Assembly (NCBI GenBank): GCA_031277805.1
Contig: JAITLR010000022.1
Span: forward strand, 231,310 to 295,309
Source: Comamonas sp.
GTDB lineage: Bacteria; Pseudomonadota; Gammaproteobacteria; Burkholderiales; Burkholderiaceae_C
Direction of reading: 5' to 3'
Length of the DNA: 64,000 nt
How positions within the stretch are numbered: the first letter of the stretch is position 1; every line of letters starts with the position of its first letter. Made by a program: the position numbers and the translations under genes. Below the pieces are notes generated by a model. It made no database searches. It was not told the DNA's origin and saw nothing but the letters and a program-made list of their open reading frames with translations. Positions 1-8,013 of this stretch are shown here, piece after piece.

Positions 1-903
1 GGGCTTGTGAAATTTCACCCCGGCGCGGCTGCAGGCCTTGGCCGTGGCCGCCGAGAACAGCAAGATGGCCGAGGTGAAGTAAAACCACATCAGCACCACC
101 ACCAGCGAGCCCGCTGCGCCGTAGGCTGAAACCACGGCGGCGGTGGACAGATACCAGGCCAGGGCCTGCTTGCCGACGGTAAAGAGTATGGCGCCCATGA
201 TGGATCCCAGCAGCAGGTATTTCAGGGTTGGCTTGAGGCCGGCTCCCATGCGCATCAGACCCAGGAACAGCAGCACCTCGATGCCGAAGGAAATGCTTTC
301 GTTGATCAAGCCCACCAGAGGGCCCAGCGGCACCAGTTGCAGCTCGTCATTGGCCCATTTGGTGACCATCTGGATGACGGTGGACAGCACCATGGATACC
401 AGCAGCAAAAAGCCCAACCCGGCCACATAGCTGAGGCCCCGCAGGCGCGAAACGGCCATGCCCCACCAGGCGGCCTTGGCCTTGGGCACAGATTCCTCGC
501 CCACGGACCAGAGCTTGTCCAGCGAGGCCTGCAGCTCCACAAACACACCGGTGGCGCCCGAGAGCATCATCACCAGGCCAAGGATGGAGGCCAGAGACCC
601 TTCACCCGAGCTCTTGGCGCTGGACAGCGCGCCCTGAATCACCTGGGCCGCGCGCTCGCCCACAATGCTTTGCACCTGATGAACCAGCGTGCTTTCCACA
701 TAGCTGCGGTCCATCCACCAGCCCAGCAGGCCGACCACGGCCAGCAGCAGCGGCGCTAGGCTCAGCATGCCGTAGAAGGACATGGCGGCGCTCATGCGCA
801 GACCGTCGGCCTGCAGCCAGAGCTGCACGGCGTCTATCAGCGGCTGAAACGGTTTGCTCCAGCGCATCAGACGCTGTTTCCACAAAGAAAAATCCAGAGG
901 CAT
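1..903 (-). CDS. YihY/virulence factor BrkB family inner-membrane protein (partial, C-terminus outside window)
   Basis: A 301-residue open frame begins at ATG 903 (MPLDFSLWKQRLMRW) and is still open at base 1. Several hydrophobic segments (about residues 40-65, 105-130, 150-175, 195-220, 225-245, 265-290) fit the six-helix YihY/BrkB family. The family-typical N-terminal stretch LRMSAAMSFYGMLSLAPLL, where the protein enters the membrane, is present, as is SAYGAAGSLVVVLMWFY in the last helices. The family was once called ribonuclease BN, but that activity belongs to another protein; the true role is unknown. It is transcribed leftward and away from the CoA-transferase gene. Confidence 0.9.
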   Translation of the reverse strand, partial: MPLDFSLWKQRLMRWSKPFQPLIDAVQLWLQADGLRMSAAMSFYGMLSLAPLLLAVVGLLGWWMDRSYVESTLVHQVQSIVGERAAQVIQGALSSAKSSGEGSLASILGLVMMLSGATGVFVELQASLDKLWSVGEESVPKAKAAWWGMAVSRLRGLSYVAGLGFLLLVSMVLSTVIQMVTKWANDELQLVPLGPLVGLINESISFGIEVLLFLGLMRMGAGLKPTLKYLLLGSIMGAILFTVGKQALAWYLSTAAVVSAYGAAGSLVVVLMWFYFTSAILLFSAATAKACSRAGVKFHKP

Positions 904-1282
904 AAGGCATTGTGTCCGCAAGCGCTGTAATTCCCCTGTCAGCCCAGGCCGCCCCTGGCCGCGACCTGCACGGGACTTAAGCCGCTGTCAGATATAGGCA
1001 TCGTCAAAATTGATAGCGCATTGCGCATGATTTTTCTCAAAAATTTAGCAAAATCTATCTGAAAGCGCCATTTTTCAAGTGAGAAATGCTACCTTTTTTG
1101 AATTCCCTGCCTGACGGATATCCCCTGTTTGCCGGGGATGAGTACCCGGGTTTGCACTAGTCAACTACGCTGGAGTCTGCTGCGTGAGCGTGGTTCACTT
1201 CGGGTTTGCACCGATTACGGCGCATGCATTGAACGACAAGAAAAGCCGCCCTTCAGGCGGCAGCGCACGACGAGACATTCCC
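904..1282. other. Intergenic region, divergent promoter area
   Basis: This 379-base stretch has no convincing gene. The middle (about 1005-1100) is AT-rich compared with its surroundings and probably carries the divergent promoters of the YihY gene and the CoA-transferase gene. A short relative of the dispersed GATAGC repeat lies at 1008-1030. A perfect GC-rich hairpin (GCCGCC / GGCGGC, 1246-1262) sits about 20 bases before the CoA-transferase start. Confidence 0.5.
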
Positions 1283-2848
1283 ATGCACACCACCTTCACC
1301 CAGGCATCCCCCGCAGATCGCGTGCTCTGCGCGGCGCTGCGCGAACGCATCATGACAGCCGACCAGGCCGCCAGCCTGATCCAGTCCGGCATGACGCTGG
1401 GCATGAGCGGCTTCACGCCCGCAGGCGCGCCCAAGGCCGTGCCCCAGGCGCTGGCGCGCCGCATCGAGGAGCAGAACGCCAACGGCGGCAATTTCCGCAT
1501 CAGCCTGTGGACCGGCGCGTCCACCTCGGCAGAGCTGGACGGGGCTCTGGCCAAGGTGCACGGCATAGAGCGCCGCCTGCCCTATCAAAGCGACCCCACG
1601 GTGCGCAAGGAGATCAACGAGGGGCGCATGCAGTATGTGGATATCCACCTCTCGCATGTGGCGCAGTATGTGTGGTTTGGCTTTCTGGGCCACCTCGATG
1701 TGGCGGTGATCGAAGTGGCGGGCATCCTGCCCGACGGGCGCCTGATTCCATCGACCTCGGTGGGCAACAACAAGACCTGGCTGGAGCAGGCCGACAAGAT
1801 CATCCTCGAAGTCAACAGCGCCCAGCCCGCCGAGCTGGAGGGCATGCATGACATCTACTACGGCGCGGCCGTGCCGCCCAAACGCAAGCCCATTCCCATG
1901 GAGCACCCGTTCGACCGTATCGGCGAGCCCTATCTGCACTGCGACCTGAGCAAGGTGATTGCCGTGGTGCCCACGGCCCAGCGCGACAAGCTGGCGGCCT
2001 TCACGGCGCCCGACGAAGACTCCAAGCGCATTGCCGAGAACATCATCGACTTTCTGCAGCACGAGGTGAAAGTGGGGCGCCTGCCACCCGAGCTGCTGCC
2101 GCTGCAGTCGGGCGTGGGCAATATCGCCAACGCCGTGCTGGCGGGCCTCAATCATGGTCCGTTCGAGCACCTCAACGCCTATACCGAGGTGCTGCAGGAC
2201 GGCATGCTGGACATGTTGGAGTCGGGCAAGCTCGATACCGCATCGACCACCTCGCTGGCGCTGAGCCCTGCGGCCATGGAGCGCTTCCTCGCCAACATCG
2301 ACTTCTACCGCCAGCGCATCATGCTGCGCCCGCAGGAGATTTCGAACCACCCCGAGCTGATCCGCCGCATGGGCCTGATCTCGATGAATGCGCTGATTGA
2401 GGCCGATATGTACGGCAACGTCAACAGCACGCACATCATGGGCTCGTCCATCATGAACGGCATTGGCGGCAGCGGCGACTTTGCACGCAACGCTTATCTG
2501 TCCATCTTCATGACGCCGTCGGTGGCCAAGGGCGGCAAGATCAGCTGCATCGTGCCCATGGTGTCCCACGTCGATCACACCGAGCATGATGTGCAGGTCA
2601 TCGTGACCGAGCAAGGCCTGGCCGATCTGCGCGGGCTGGCGCCCGTGAAGCGCGCACGCCTGATCATCGAGAAATGCGTGCATCCCGACTACAAGGACGC
2701 CATGACGGACTACCTGGACCGCGCGCTGCAGGGCGCGCCGGGCAAGCACACGCCGCATCTGCTGGATGAGGCCTATGCGTGGCATCAGCGCTACCTCAAG
2801 ACCGGCACCATGCAGCCGGAGCGGGGGCCTGCGCTGCGCCTGGCCTGA
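1283..2848 (+). CDS. Acetyl-CoA hydrolase/transferase family protein (class I CoA-transferase, Ach1/Cat1/AarC type)
   Basis: This 521-residue enzyme of central carboxylate metabolism likely moves CoA between acetyl-CoA or propionyl-CoA and succinate or acetate. The frame opens at 1184, but I chose ATG 1283 (MHTTFTQASPADRVL) because the upstream part is not protein-like. The family hallmarks are a GVGNIANAVL glycine-rich CoA loop, the YTEVLQD segment where the catalytic glutamate is expected (E302), and VTEQGLADLRGLAP near the C-terminus. The length matches the roughly 500-residue family. It appears monocistronic and ends in a strong hairpin at 2861-2880. The exact acyl substrate cannot be read from the sequence. 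Confidence 0.9.
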   Translation: MHTTFTQASPADRVLCAALRERIMTADQAASLIQSGMTLGMSGFTPAGAPKAVPQALARRIEEQNANGGNFRISLWTGASTSAELDGALAKVHGIERRLPYQSDPTVRKEINEGRMQYVDIHLSHVAQYVWFGFLGHLDVAVIEVAGILPDGRLIPSTSVGNNKTWLEQADKIILEVNSAQPAELEGMHDIYYGAAVPPKRKPIPMEHPFDRIGEPYLHCDLSKVIAVVPTAQRDKLAAFTAPDEDSKRIAENIIDFLQHEVKVGRLPPELLPLQSGVGNIANAVLAGLNHGPFEHLNAYTEVLQDGMLDMLESGKLDTASTTSLALSPAAMERFLANIDFYRQRIMLRPQEISNHPELIRRMGLISMNALIEADMYGNVNSTHIMGSSIMNGIGGSGDFARNAYLSIFMTPSVAKGGKISCIVPMVSHVDHTEHDVQVIVTEQGLADLRGLAPVKRARLIIEKCVHPDYKDAMTDYLDRALQGAPGKHTPHLLDEAYAWHQRYLKTGTMQPERGPALRLA

Positions 2849-2860
2849 AGCCAACAAAAA

Positions 2861-2880
2861 AGAGCTGCCGTGGCAGCTCT
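2861..2880. terminator. Bidirectional terminator hairpin between CoA-transferase gene and lrgB
   Basis: Perfect 9-bp stem AGAGCTGCC-GT-GGCAGCTCT. It is flanked by a run of A on the left, which serves the leftward lrgB transcript, and by CTTT on the right. Confidence 0.75.
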
Positions 2881-2893
2881 CTTTGCATCAAAC

Positions 2894-2936
2894 TGGGCTG
2901 TGGCGCTTGTCCATCAAGCGCAGGCAGCTATCAAAT
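2894..2936. repeat. Dispersed imperfect palindrome, GATAGCTG/CAAGCGC family
   Basis: The stretch GGCGCTTGTCCATCAAGCG followed by CAGGCAGCTATCAAAT is one of about sixteen related intergenic copies in this window. It runs into the lrgB stop codon at 2936. Confidence 0.7.
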
Positions 2937-3628
2937 CAGAACAGCAGTGTCTTGATCCAGGGAGCAGCCAGCACATTGAGGGCGCCGGCAATCAGCATCA
3001 CCAGGGAGGCCATCACGGCCTGCACTTCCCCGGCCTGGCGGGCGCGTGCCACACCGCTGCCATGGGCCGCACCGCCCCAGCTGGCGCCGGTGGCCAGCTT
3101 GCTGCGGATATTGGGCAAAAAGCGCAGCACGGTCTGGCCCAGCAGCATGGCGCTGACGCCAGTCAGCAGCACGAACAGCGCAGCCAGGTCGGTGGGGCCA
3201 CCCAGCACTTTTTCGGCCTCGATGGCAAATGGCGTGGTGATGGAACGCACGACCAGACCTTTTTCCAGATCTTCGGACAGGCCAAACCATTGGGCAAACA
3301 AGACCGAGGTGCCTATGGACACGGCGGTGGCAGCGACCACGCCGGTGGTGATGGACATCCAGTGTTTCTTCAGCAGATTGCGGTGCTCGTACAGCGGCAG
3401 CGCAAAAGCCACGGTAGTGGGGCCCAGCAGCCAGACCAGCCAGTGCGTCTGGGCGTAGTACTGGGGAAAGCTCACCTGGGTCAGCGCGGCCAGCACAATC
3501 AGCGCCACGGGCGTGGCAATGATGGGCATGAGAAGCACGTTCTGGTACTGGCGATACAGGCGCTTGTTGACCCAGTAGCAGGCAATGGTGACGACCAGGG
3601 ACAGCAGGCCTATCATTTCATTGGACAT
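2936..3628 (-). CDS. lrgB: LrgB/CidB family membrane protein
   Basis: A 230-residue integral membrane protein with the LrgB signature: VVRSITTPFAIE in the centre and a glycine-rich SWGGAAHGSG near the end. The family partners with CidA/LrgA, a holin-like protein, in control of murein hydrolase activity and overflow metabolism. Later work on plant and bacterial homologues suggests glycolate or pyruvate transport. It starts 4 bases after the cidA stop with a good AAGGAG site, so the two are one operon. A divergent LysR gene upstream supports regulated expression. Confidence 0.93.
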   Translation of the reverse strand: MSNEMIGLLSLVVTIACYWVNKRLYRQYQNVLLMPIIATPVALIVLAALTQVSFPQYYAQTHWLVWLLGPTTVAFALPLYEHRNLLKKHWMSITTGVVAATAVSIGTSVLFAQWFGLSEDLEKGLVVRSITTPFAIEAEKVLGGPTDLAALFVLLTGVSAMLLGQTVLRFLPNIRSKLATGASWGGAAHGSGVARARQAGEVQAVMASLVMLIAGALNVLAAPWIKTLLF

Positions 3629-3632
3629 GCTC

Positions 3633-4103
3633 TCACTCCTTGCCTGCCAGGGCCTGGCGGGCGCTGGCGGTGGATTTGCGGCGGGCCAGCCACAGTTCCA
3701 GGCGGTAGACGCGCTCCACCGCCAGGGCGGTCACAGCCATTACGCAGGCGGTACTGGCCACGATGACGACCAGGATGCGCAGGCCCTGTTGGCGGATCAG
3801 ATCGGGGTACTCGGTCACCACCAGCATGGCTGGAACGAAGAACAGCAGCATCTCGGCCATCAGCCAGTTGGTGCCGGCCTGCAGCCAGCTGGCTTTGATC
3901 AGGCCCGAAAAAAGCCCGATAGCCAATAGCGCGAAACCGATCAGACCTGCGGGCAGGCTCCAGCCAAAATGCTGGCGCAGCGTATCCATGGCGATCCAGA
4001 TGGCGCTGAGTACCGCGATCTGCAGCACGGCCTTGGCTGCCTGGCTCCAGCGCGAAATGAATGCAGACTCCCTGAGGACAGGAGCTTCCGGAAAATGGGA
4101 CAT
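3633..4103 (-). CDS. cidA: CidA/LrgA family holin-like protein
   Basis: A 156-residue protein with four hydrophobic segments. It carries the family motif block LPAGLIGFALLAIGL and the FFVPAMLVV segment. It has a longer, arginine-rich cytoplasmic tail than the shortest homologues. It is the first gene of the cidA-lrgB operon and is divergent from the LysR regulator, with 76 bases between the start codons. Calling it cidA rather than lrgA is a convention; sequence alone does not separate them. Confidence 0.9.
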   Translation of the reverse strand: MSHFPEAPVLRESAFISRWSQAAKAVLQIAVLSAIWIAMDTLRQHFGWSLPAGLIGFALLAIGLFSGLIKASWLQAGTNWLMAEMLLFFVPAMLVVTEYPDLIRQQGLRILVVIVASTACVMAVTALAVERVYRLELWLARRKSTASARQALAGKE

Positions 4104-4163
4104 GCATGGATTTTAGGGTTTTCCCTTATATTCTGAAAATGGCTTATTTTTATTTTTAGGATT

Positions 4164-4182
4164 CATTTAAGGAATGCAAATG
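4164..4182 (+). promoter_or_regulatory. Candidate LysR autoregulatory dyad at the regulator's own start
   Basis: CATTT-N9-AAATG forms a perfect dyad and contains a T-N11-A core of the kind LysR proteins bind. It overlaps the ribosome binding site (AAGGA) and the ATG at 4180. A second short dyad, AGGG-TTTT-CCCT, lies at 4115-4126 nearer cidA. Confidence 0.35.
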
Positions 4183-5097
4183 GATTTGCGAGCACTGCGC
4201 TATTTCATCGAGGTAGTTCGGCAGAACGGTTTCACGCGTGCCGCCGAGTCCCTGCATGTGACTCAGCCCACGATCAGCAAGATGGTCAAGGCGCTGGAGG
4301 AAGAGCTGGGGGGCCCGCTGCTGCTGCGCGAGGGGCGGGGCGTGCAGCTCACCGATGCGGGTCAGGTCGTCTATGACCGCGGGCTGGAAATACTGGACCA
4401 GGCCAAGCTGCTGCGTCAGCAGGTGGCCGAGGTGGATAACATCACGCGTGGCGAGCTGTCGGTGGGCATCATGCCGACCACCGGCCACTACATGGTGCCG
4501 GTGATAGCGCTATTCCAGCAGCGCTATCCGGGCGTGGACCTGCAGGTCAACGAGCAGGGCGCACGCGCCCAGTACCAGCTGATCCAGGAAGGCAAGCTGG
4601 ACATGGCGCTGGGCCTGTTCTCTGCCCCCGACCCTGCGCTGGAGCGTTACACCGTGGCGCGCCAGAAAACCCGTGTCGTGCTGCCCGTGCACCGCGTGGC
4701 GGACTCCACCCAGCCCATGCGTTGGCAGGACCTGCGTGATCTGCCCTTTGTGCTCTACACCTCGGACTTCGCGCTACACGAGCATGTGCTCCAGCAGTGC
4801 GAGGCGGCGGGCTTTTCGCCCAAGGTCAAGCTGCAGACCCGCTACTGGGACTTTATCGGCCAACTGGTCGCGGCCGATGTGGGCGTGGCCGTGATGTTCG
4901 AGCATGTCATTGCCCGCTACAACCCCGAACGCGTGGTCAGCCGTCCGTTGATCGAGCCCGAAATCTCCTGGGATGTGGCACTGATGTGGCGCCACGGCCA
5001 TCTGTCCCGGGCCGCACAGGCCTGGCTGGACTGCGTGCGCGAGGTCTATCCCCGGCCTCTGATTGGCGCGGAGTTGCCAGATTCTCAAAAAACATAG
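4180..5097 (+). CDS. LysR-family transcriptional regulator, CidR-like
   Basis: A 305-residue regulator with an N-terminal winged helix-turn-helix (RYFIEVVRQNGFTRAAESLH, then VTQPTISKMVKALEEELG) and a C-terminal periplasmic-binding-protein-like effector domain. I prefer ATG 4180 over ATG 4174 because AAGGA lies 6 bases before the former and touches the latter. It is divergent from cidA-lrgB, the usual place of a CidR-type activator, so control of that operon is the likely job. Effectors of CidR homologues are short carboxylates such as acetate; that is family knowledge and is not visible here. Confidence 0.88.
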   Translation: MDLRALRYFIEVVRQNGFTRAAESLHVTQPTISKMVKALEEELGGPLLLREGRGVQLTDAGQVVYDRGLEILDQAKLLRQQVAEVDNITRGELSVGIMPTTGHYMVPVIALFQQRYPGVDLQVNEQGARAQYQLIQEGKLDMALGLFSAPDPALERYTVARQKTRVVLPVHRVADSTQPMRWQDLRDLPFVLYTSDFALHEHVLQQCEAAGFSPKVKLQTRYWDFIGQLVAADVGVAVMFEHVIARYNPERVVSRPLIEPEISWDVALMWRHGHLSRAAQAWLDCVREVYPRPLIGAELPDSQKT

Positions 5098-5126
5098 CTG
5101 CTTGCGATTGATATTCAAGCACTTGG
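5089..5126. repeat. Dispersed imperfect palindrome, GATAGCTG/CAAGCGC family
   Basis: ACATAGCTGCTTGCGATTGA followed by TATTCAAGCACTTG starts a few bases before the end of the LysR gene; the repeat supplies its TAG stop codon. Confidence 0.6.
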
Positions 5127-5187
5127 GGGCGATTGAGCATTTCTGGCCGGACAGCGAGGCCATTGGGCTGGCGCTAAGCTTTGGGTC

Positions 5188-5826
5188 ATGCCCCGTCCGT
5201 TTCCGCCCAGTCGCAGCTCACCACGCCCCTCTGCCACCCGTCGCCCCGGCCCGCAGCGTCAGGCTGCGCCCAGGCCCGAGGTCCCTCGGCTGCTGTGCTT
5301 TCACAAGCCTTATGGCGTGCTCAGCCAGTTCACTCCCGAGGGCAAATGGCAGGGCCTCAAGGACTGGATTGATGTGCCCGGCGTCTATGTGGCGGGGCGG
5401 CTTGATGCCGACAGCGAAGGTTTGCTGTTGCTGACCAATGATGGCCAGTTGCAGGCGCGCATTGCCGATCCGCGTCACAAGATGGAGAAGACCTACTGGG
5501 TGCAGGTCGAAGGCGTGCCGGGCGACGCCGCGCTGCAGCGCCTGCGCGATGGGGTGGAGCTCAATGACGGCAAGACCCTGCCCGCCAAGGCGCGCCTGAT
5601 AGCGCCGCAGCCCGATATGTGGCCGCGCAACCCGCCGATTCGCGTGCGCCAAAACATTCCCGACTGCTGGATCGAACTCATCATCCGCGAAGGCAAGAAC
5701 CGCCAGGTGCGCCGCATGACAGCAGCCGTTGGTCACCCTACGCTGCGTCTGGTGCGCATGGCGGTCGGGCCGTATTCGATAGCGGGGTTGGAGCCCGGGC
5801 AGTGGGTGGATGCGCCGCCGGTCTAG
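5188..5826 (+). CDS. rluE: 23S rRNA pseudouridine synthase, RluE type
   Basis: A 212-residue RsuA/RluE-family enzyme that isomerises a uridine of 23S rRNA to pseudouridine. The catalytic aspartate lies in GRLDADSEGLLLLTND (D73), and the family motif GKNRQVRRM is present near residue 170. There is no S4 domain, as in RluE, and the first 30 residues are a basic, proline-rich extension. The E. coli RluE target is U2457; assignment to that position here is by homology only. Confidence 0.88.
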   Translation: MPRPFPPSRSSPRPSATRRPGPQRQAAPRPEVPRLLCFHKPYGVLSQFTPEGKWQGLKDWIDVPGVYVAGRLDADSEGLLLLTNDGQLQARIADPRHKMEKTYWVQVEGVPGDAALQRLRDGVELNDGKTLPAKARLIAPQPDMWPRNPPIRVRQNIPDCWIELIIREGKNRQVRRMTAAVGHPTLRLVRMAVGPYSIAGLEPGQWVDAPPV

Positions 5827-5835
5827 GGCGCGGCT

Positions 5836-6936
5836 TCAGCGCAGGGCATCAAGCCTGGAAAGATCATCCCCTTCAGGTAACTTCACGGCCTGCCAGCCTT
5901 GCAGCAGCCAGTTGCTGCGCTGGGGGCTGAACCAGTTGTGCTCCACCTCCACGGGTTGCAGACGGCCTTTGAGTGCCTCCATGGCGGTGCGCAGGTCTGC
6001 GGTTCTGCTTTGCACGCAGCCCCGCATCTCCTGCACCAGCTGCTGGCGCTGGCTGAACAGGCGGCTGCGCGCCATTTGCTCCGGCGATGGCTGGCACTGT
6101 GCATAGGCCAGCAAGCTGGGGTCAGGAGTGTCGCCACGGGCGACCATGTCCAGCGCTTGTTGATGCAGGTTCAGTTGCTCGTCAGGCATCAGGCCCGCTA
6201 GCTGAATCTCCATCGCTGCCCTATGAAAGCGGTAGCGTGCGGGCACGGCGTCCAGCAAGGTGTAGCTGCTGCCGCTGCGTGATCTGGCGTGGTAGCGGAC
6301 GACACGGCTGCCTTGCTGCAACAGCGGCTCCACCAGCGCCATCAGCGCTTCGCGGCTTGGTCCATCATCGGTAGTGAGCGGAATGCGCAGCTGCGTGCTG
6401 GGGTAGCCGCGCCATTCCTCGCGCCAGACCATCCAGCCCGCAGTGTTGGGCGCAAAAAAGATCAGCACGATGACGGTGAACATAGGCACCAGCCATGAAG
6501 CCAACGCCCAGGTGGCCTTGATATCGGCGGCAGCTTCCGCGCCCTTCCCTGTGCTGAGCAGATTGCCGACCAGCCGCACCAGCGTGCCCAGACTCACCAC
6601 AAAGGCAATCCCCACGCCCAGCGACAGCTGCTCCGGCGAGAACATGCGCTCGGGCAAATGGATCAGCGTCCACAGCATGACCGCCACACCCAGCCAGATG
6701 AGCAGCGCCGACAAGCCATAGAACAGGGCCGGGTGGTTCTGCAGCTCGGCGTTCAGATCAAGAGCGGGGTTCTGCGCCTTGGCGCGCAGCAGCTGATGTC
6801 TGCGCCACCAGCGCAGCGGCTGCCACAGCAAGGCGCTGGTGATCAGGCCTGCAGCGATGGAGATCAGTATCGCCGAAAATGCCCAGAGCATCAGCAGCCC
6901 CATCAACACCATCATCAAGCACACCAACCAGATCAT
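5836..6936 (-). CDS. Membrane protein of unknown function (four helices plus soluble C-terminal domain)
   Basis: A 366-residue protein. I chose ATG 6936 (MIWLVCLMMVLMGLLMLW) because it opens the first hydrophobic helix and is preceded by AGAGAGG. Hydrophobic segments lie at about residues 1-40, 72-95, 105-130 and 150-172. The rest is hydrophilic, with a C-terminal half rich in Gln, Arg and Leu. I do not recognise the family. It converges on rluE with 9 bases between stops and stands alone on its strand. Confidence 0.7.
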   Translation of the reverse strand: MIWLVCLMMVLMGLLMLWAFSAILISIAAGLITSALLWQPLRWWRRHQLLRAKAQNPALDLNAELQNHPALFYGLSALLIWLGVAVMLWTLIHLPERMFSPEQLSLGVGIAFVVSLGTLVRLVGNLLSTGKGAEAAADIKATWALASWLVPMFTVIVLIFFAPNTAGWMVWREEWRGYPSTQLRIPLTTDDGPSREALMALVEPLLQQGSRVVRYHARSRSGSSYTLLDAVPARYRFHRAAMEIQLAGLMPDEQLNLHQQALDMVARGDTPDPSLLAYAQCQPSPEQMARSRLFSQRQQLVQEMRGCVQSRTADLRTAMEALKGRLQPVEVEHNWFSPQRSNWLLQGWQAVKLPEGDDLSRLDALR

Positions 6937-6954
6937 TGCTTCTGCCTCTCTATG

Positions 6955-6995
6955 TAATTGATAGCTGGCAGCGCATGATCTACCGAGACTAGAGC
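6955..6995. repeat. Dispersed repeat, GATAGCTG family
   Basis: TTGATAGCTGGCAGCGCATG lies just upstream of the 366-residue membrane-protein gene; only one half of the palindrome is well kept. Confidence 0.5.
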
Positions 6996-7012
6996 CTGTT
7001 TTTAACCCAAAA

Positions 7013-7048
7013 AGGAAAACGCGCTTGCCGCAAAAGCAGGCAAGCGCG
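7013..7048 (-). terminator. Terminator of the DUF3761 gene
   Basis: Perfect 9-bp stem GCGCTTGCC / GGCAAGCGC (7021-7029, 7039-7047), followed on the minus strand by GTTTTCCTTTTT. Confidence 0.8.
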
Positions 7049-7069
7049 CCGGGGGGGAGGAGAGCCGGT

Positions 7070-7564
7070 TTAAGAGCAGGCCTTGCTGCCCTTGGCGGCA
7101 TGGGCGCCAGCGGCCTTGGCATCGGCTTCGCTCATGTACTTGCCGCTCTTGGTCTTGCCGTAGTAACGGTCGCCCTGGCAGTGATAGACCTTGGTGTTTT
7201 CATTGACCCAGACCTGGCCAGGGCCGCCGCCGGGAGCTGCACCAGCGGCCGGTGCTGCAGCTGCTGCAGGCTTGGCTGCCGCAGCAGGTGCGGCTGTGGA
7301 GCTGGTCGTCAGCTTGGCAGTGGCGTCCTTGTCTATGCCTTTATGGCCTTTGCAAGTGCCTTTGGAATTGGCTGCGCTGACGCTGCTGCCGTCCTTGCAC
7401 ACAAAGGTCTGCATGGCTGCTGCCGCAGGGGCGGCTGCAGGTGCCGGTGCAGCCTTGGCCGCTGGAGCTGCAGCAGCTGGCGCCGCTGCCGGAGTTTGGG
7501 CAAAGCTGGCAAATGCGCCGCTGACCAGGGCCGAAGCCAGCAAGACTTTCCATGTGTTGCTCAT
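7070..7564 (-). CDS. Exported alanine/proline-rich protein with DUF3761-like segments
   Basis: A 164-residue protein with a signal peptide (about 1-22, cleavage after FASFA). Low-complexity Ala/Pro linkers surround two conserved blocks: FVCKDGSSVSAANSKGTCKG (about 53-72), and a C-terminal block containing VWVNENTKVYHC and GDRYYGKTKSGKYMSEADAK. The second block is the kind of cysteine- and lysine-rich domain annotated as DUF3761 in proteobacteria. The role is unknown; periplasmic location is inferred from the signal peptide. It is monocistronic, with its own terminator at 7013-7048. Confidence 0.82.
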   Translation of the reverse strand: MSNTWKVLLASALVSGAFASFAQTPAAAPAAAAPAAKAAPAPAAAPAAAAMQTFVCKDGSSVSAANSKGTCKGHKGIDKDATAKLTTSSTAAPAAAAKPAAAAAPAAGAAPGGGPGQVWVNENTKVYHCQGDRYYGKTKSGKYMSEADAKAAGAHAAKGSKACS

Positions 7565-7683
7565 AAAGACACTCCCAGATGGTTGGCATCACAAACGGTG
7601 TGACGCGCACATGCTGCTACCGCAGCAAGCAATCTGCAAGTCCCAAGTGTGAACTTCTATGCAAGCTTGGGACTTCAGCCTTC

Positions 7684-8003
7684 TTTAAGAACGTGTTCAC
7701 GATCTCTACGCCGCCGCGTTGGAGTGCAATCGGGATGAGTTCGAAGCGATGGCTCGCCGATTGCACCGGGGTGCAAGCAAGAGACAGTGCGCAGAAATCG
7801 CCCGATTTCGCTCCAACCCTTCGGGACAGAGGCTTTGCGGGCGCCCGGGTTAGGGGCGGTCTGCTGCGTTGCCTCGCCGGCCGCGCAAATCCTCGCAATA
7901 GCGTGGCTATTGCTGTGGTATCGCGCGCGGGGGGCCGCCCCCTTGCATCCCATCCCGCAAAGCCGCTGTCGCGGAGCGAGGAGATCATGAACACGTTCTA
8001 AGC
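7684..8003. repeat. MITE-like element with terminal inverted repeats (AGAACGTGTTCACGATCTC), copy 1
   Basis: The left end AGAACGTGTTCACGATCTC (about 7688-7706) and the right end GAGATCATGAACACGTTCT (7981-7999) are inverted repeats of each other with one mismatch. A nested inverted pair (ACAGAGGCTTTGCGGG near 7828 and CCCGCAAAGCCGCTGT near 7955) lies inside, and an inner hairpin GCAATAGC-GTG-GCTATTGC lies near 7897. The element fills the 449-base gap between the DUF3761 gene and the metallo-hydrolase gene. Open frames inside it are not protein-like. Confidence 0.7.
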
Positions 8004-8013
8004 TCAGCGGAGT

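Noticed and set aside
7191..7652. Alanine-rich plus-strand frame opposite the DUF3761 gene
   Set aside because: It is produced by the Ala/Pro repeats of the minus-strand gene, which has a signal peptide, conserved blocks and its own terminator.
7617..8001. Open frames on both strands inside the 7684-8003 repeat element
   Set aside because: They span the terminal inverted repeats and nested hairpins; translation has no protein character.
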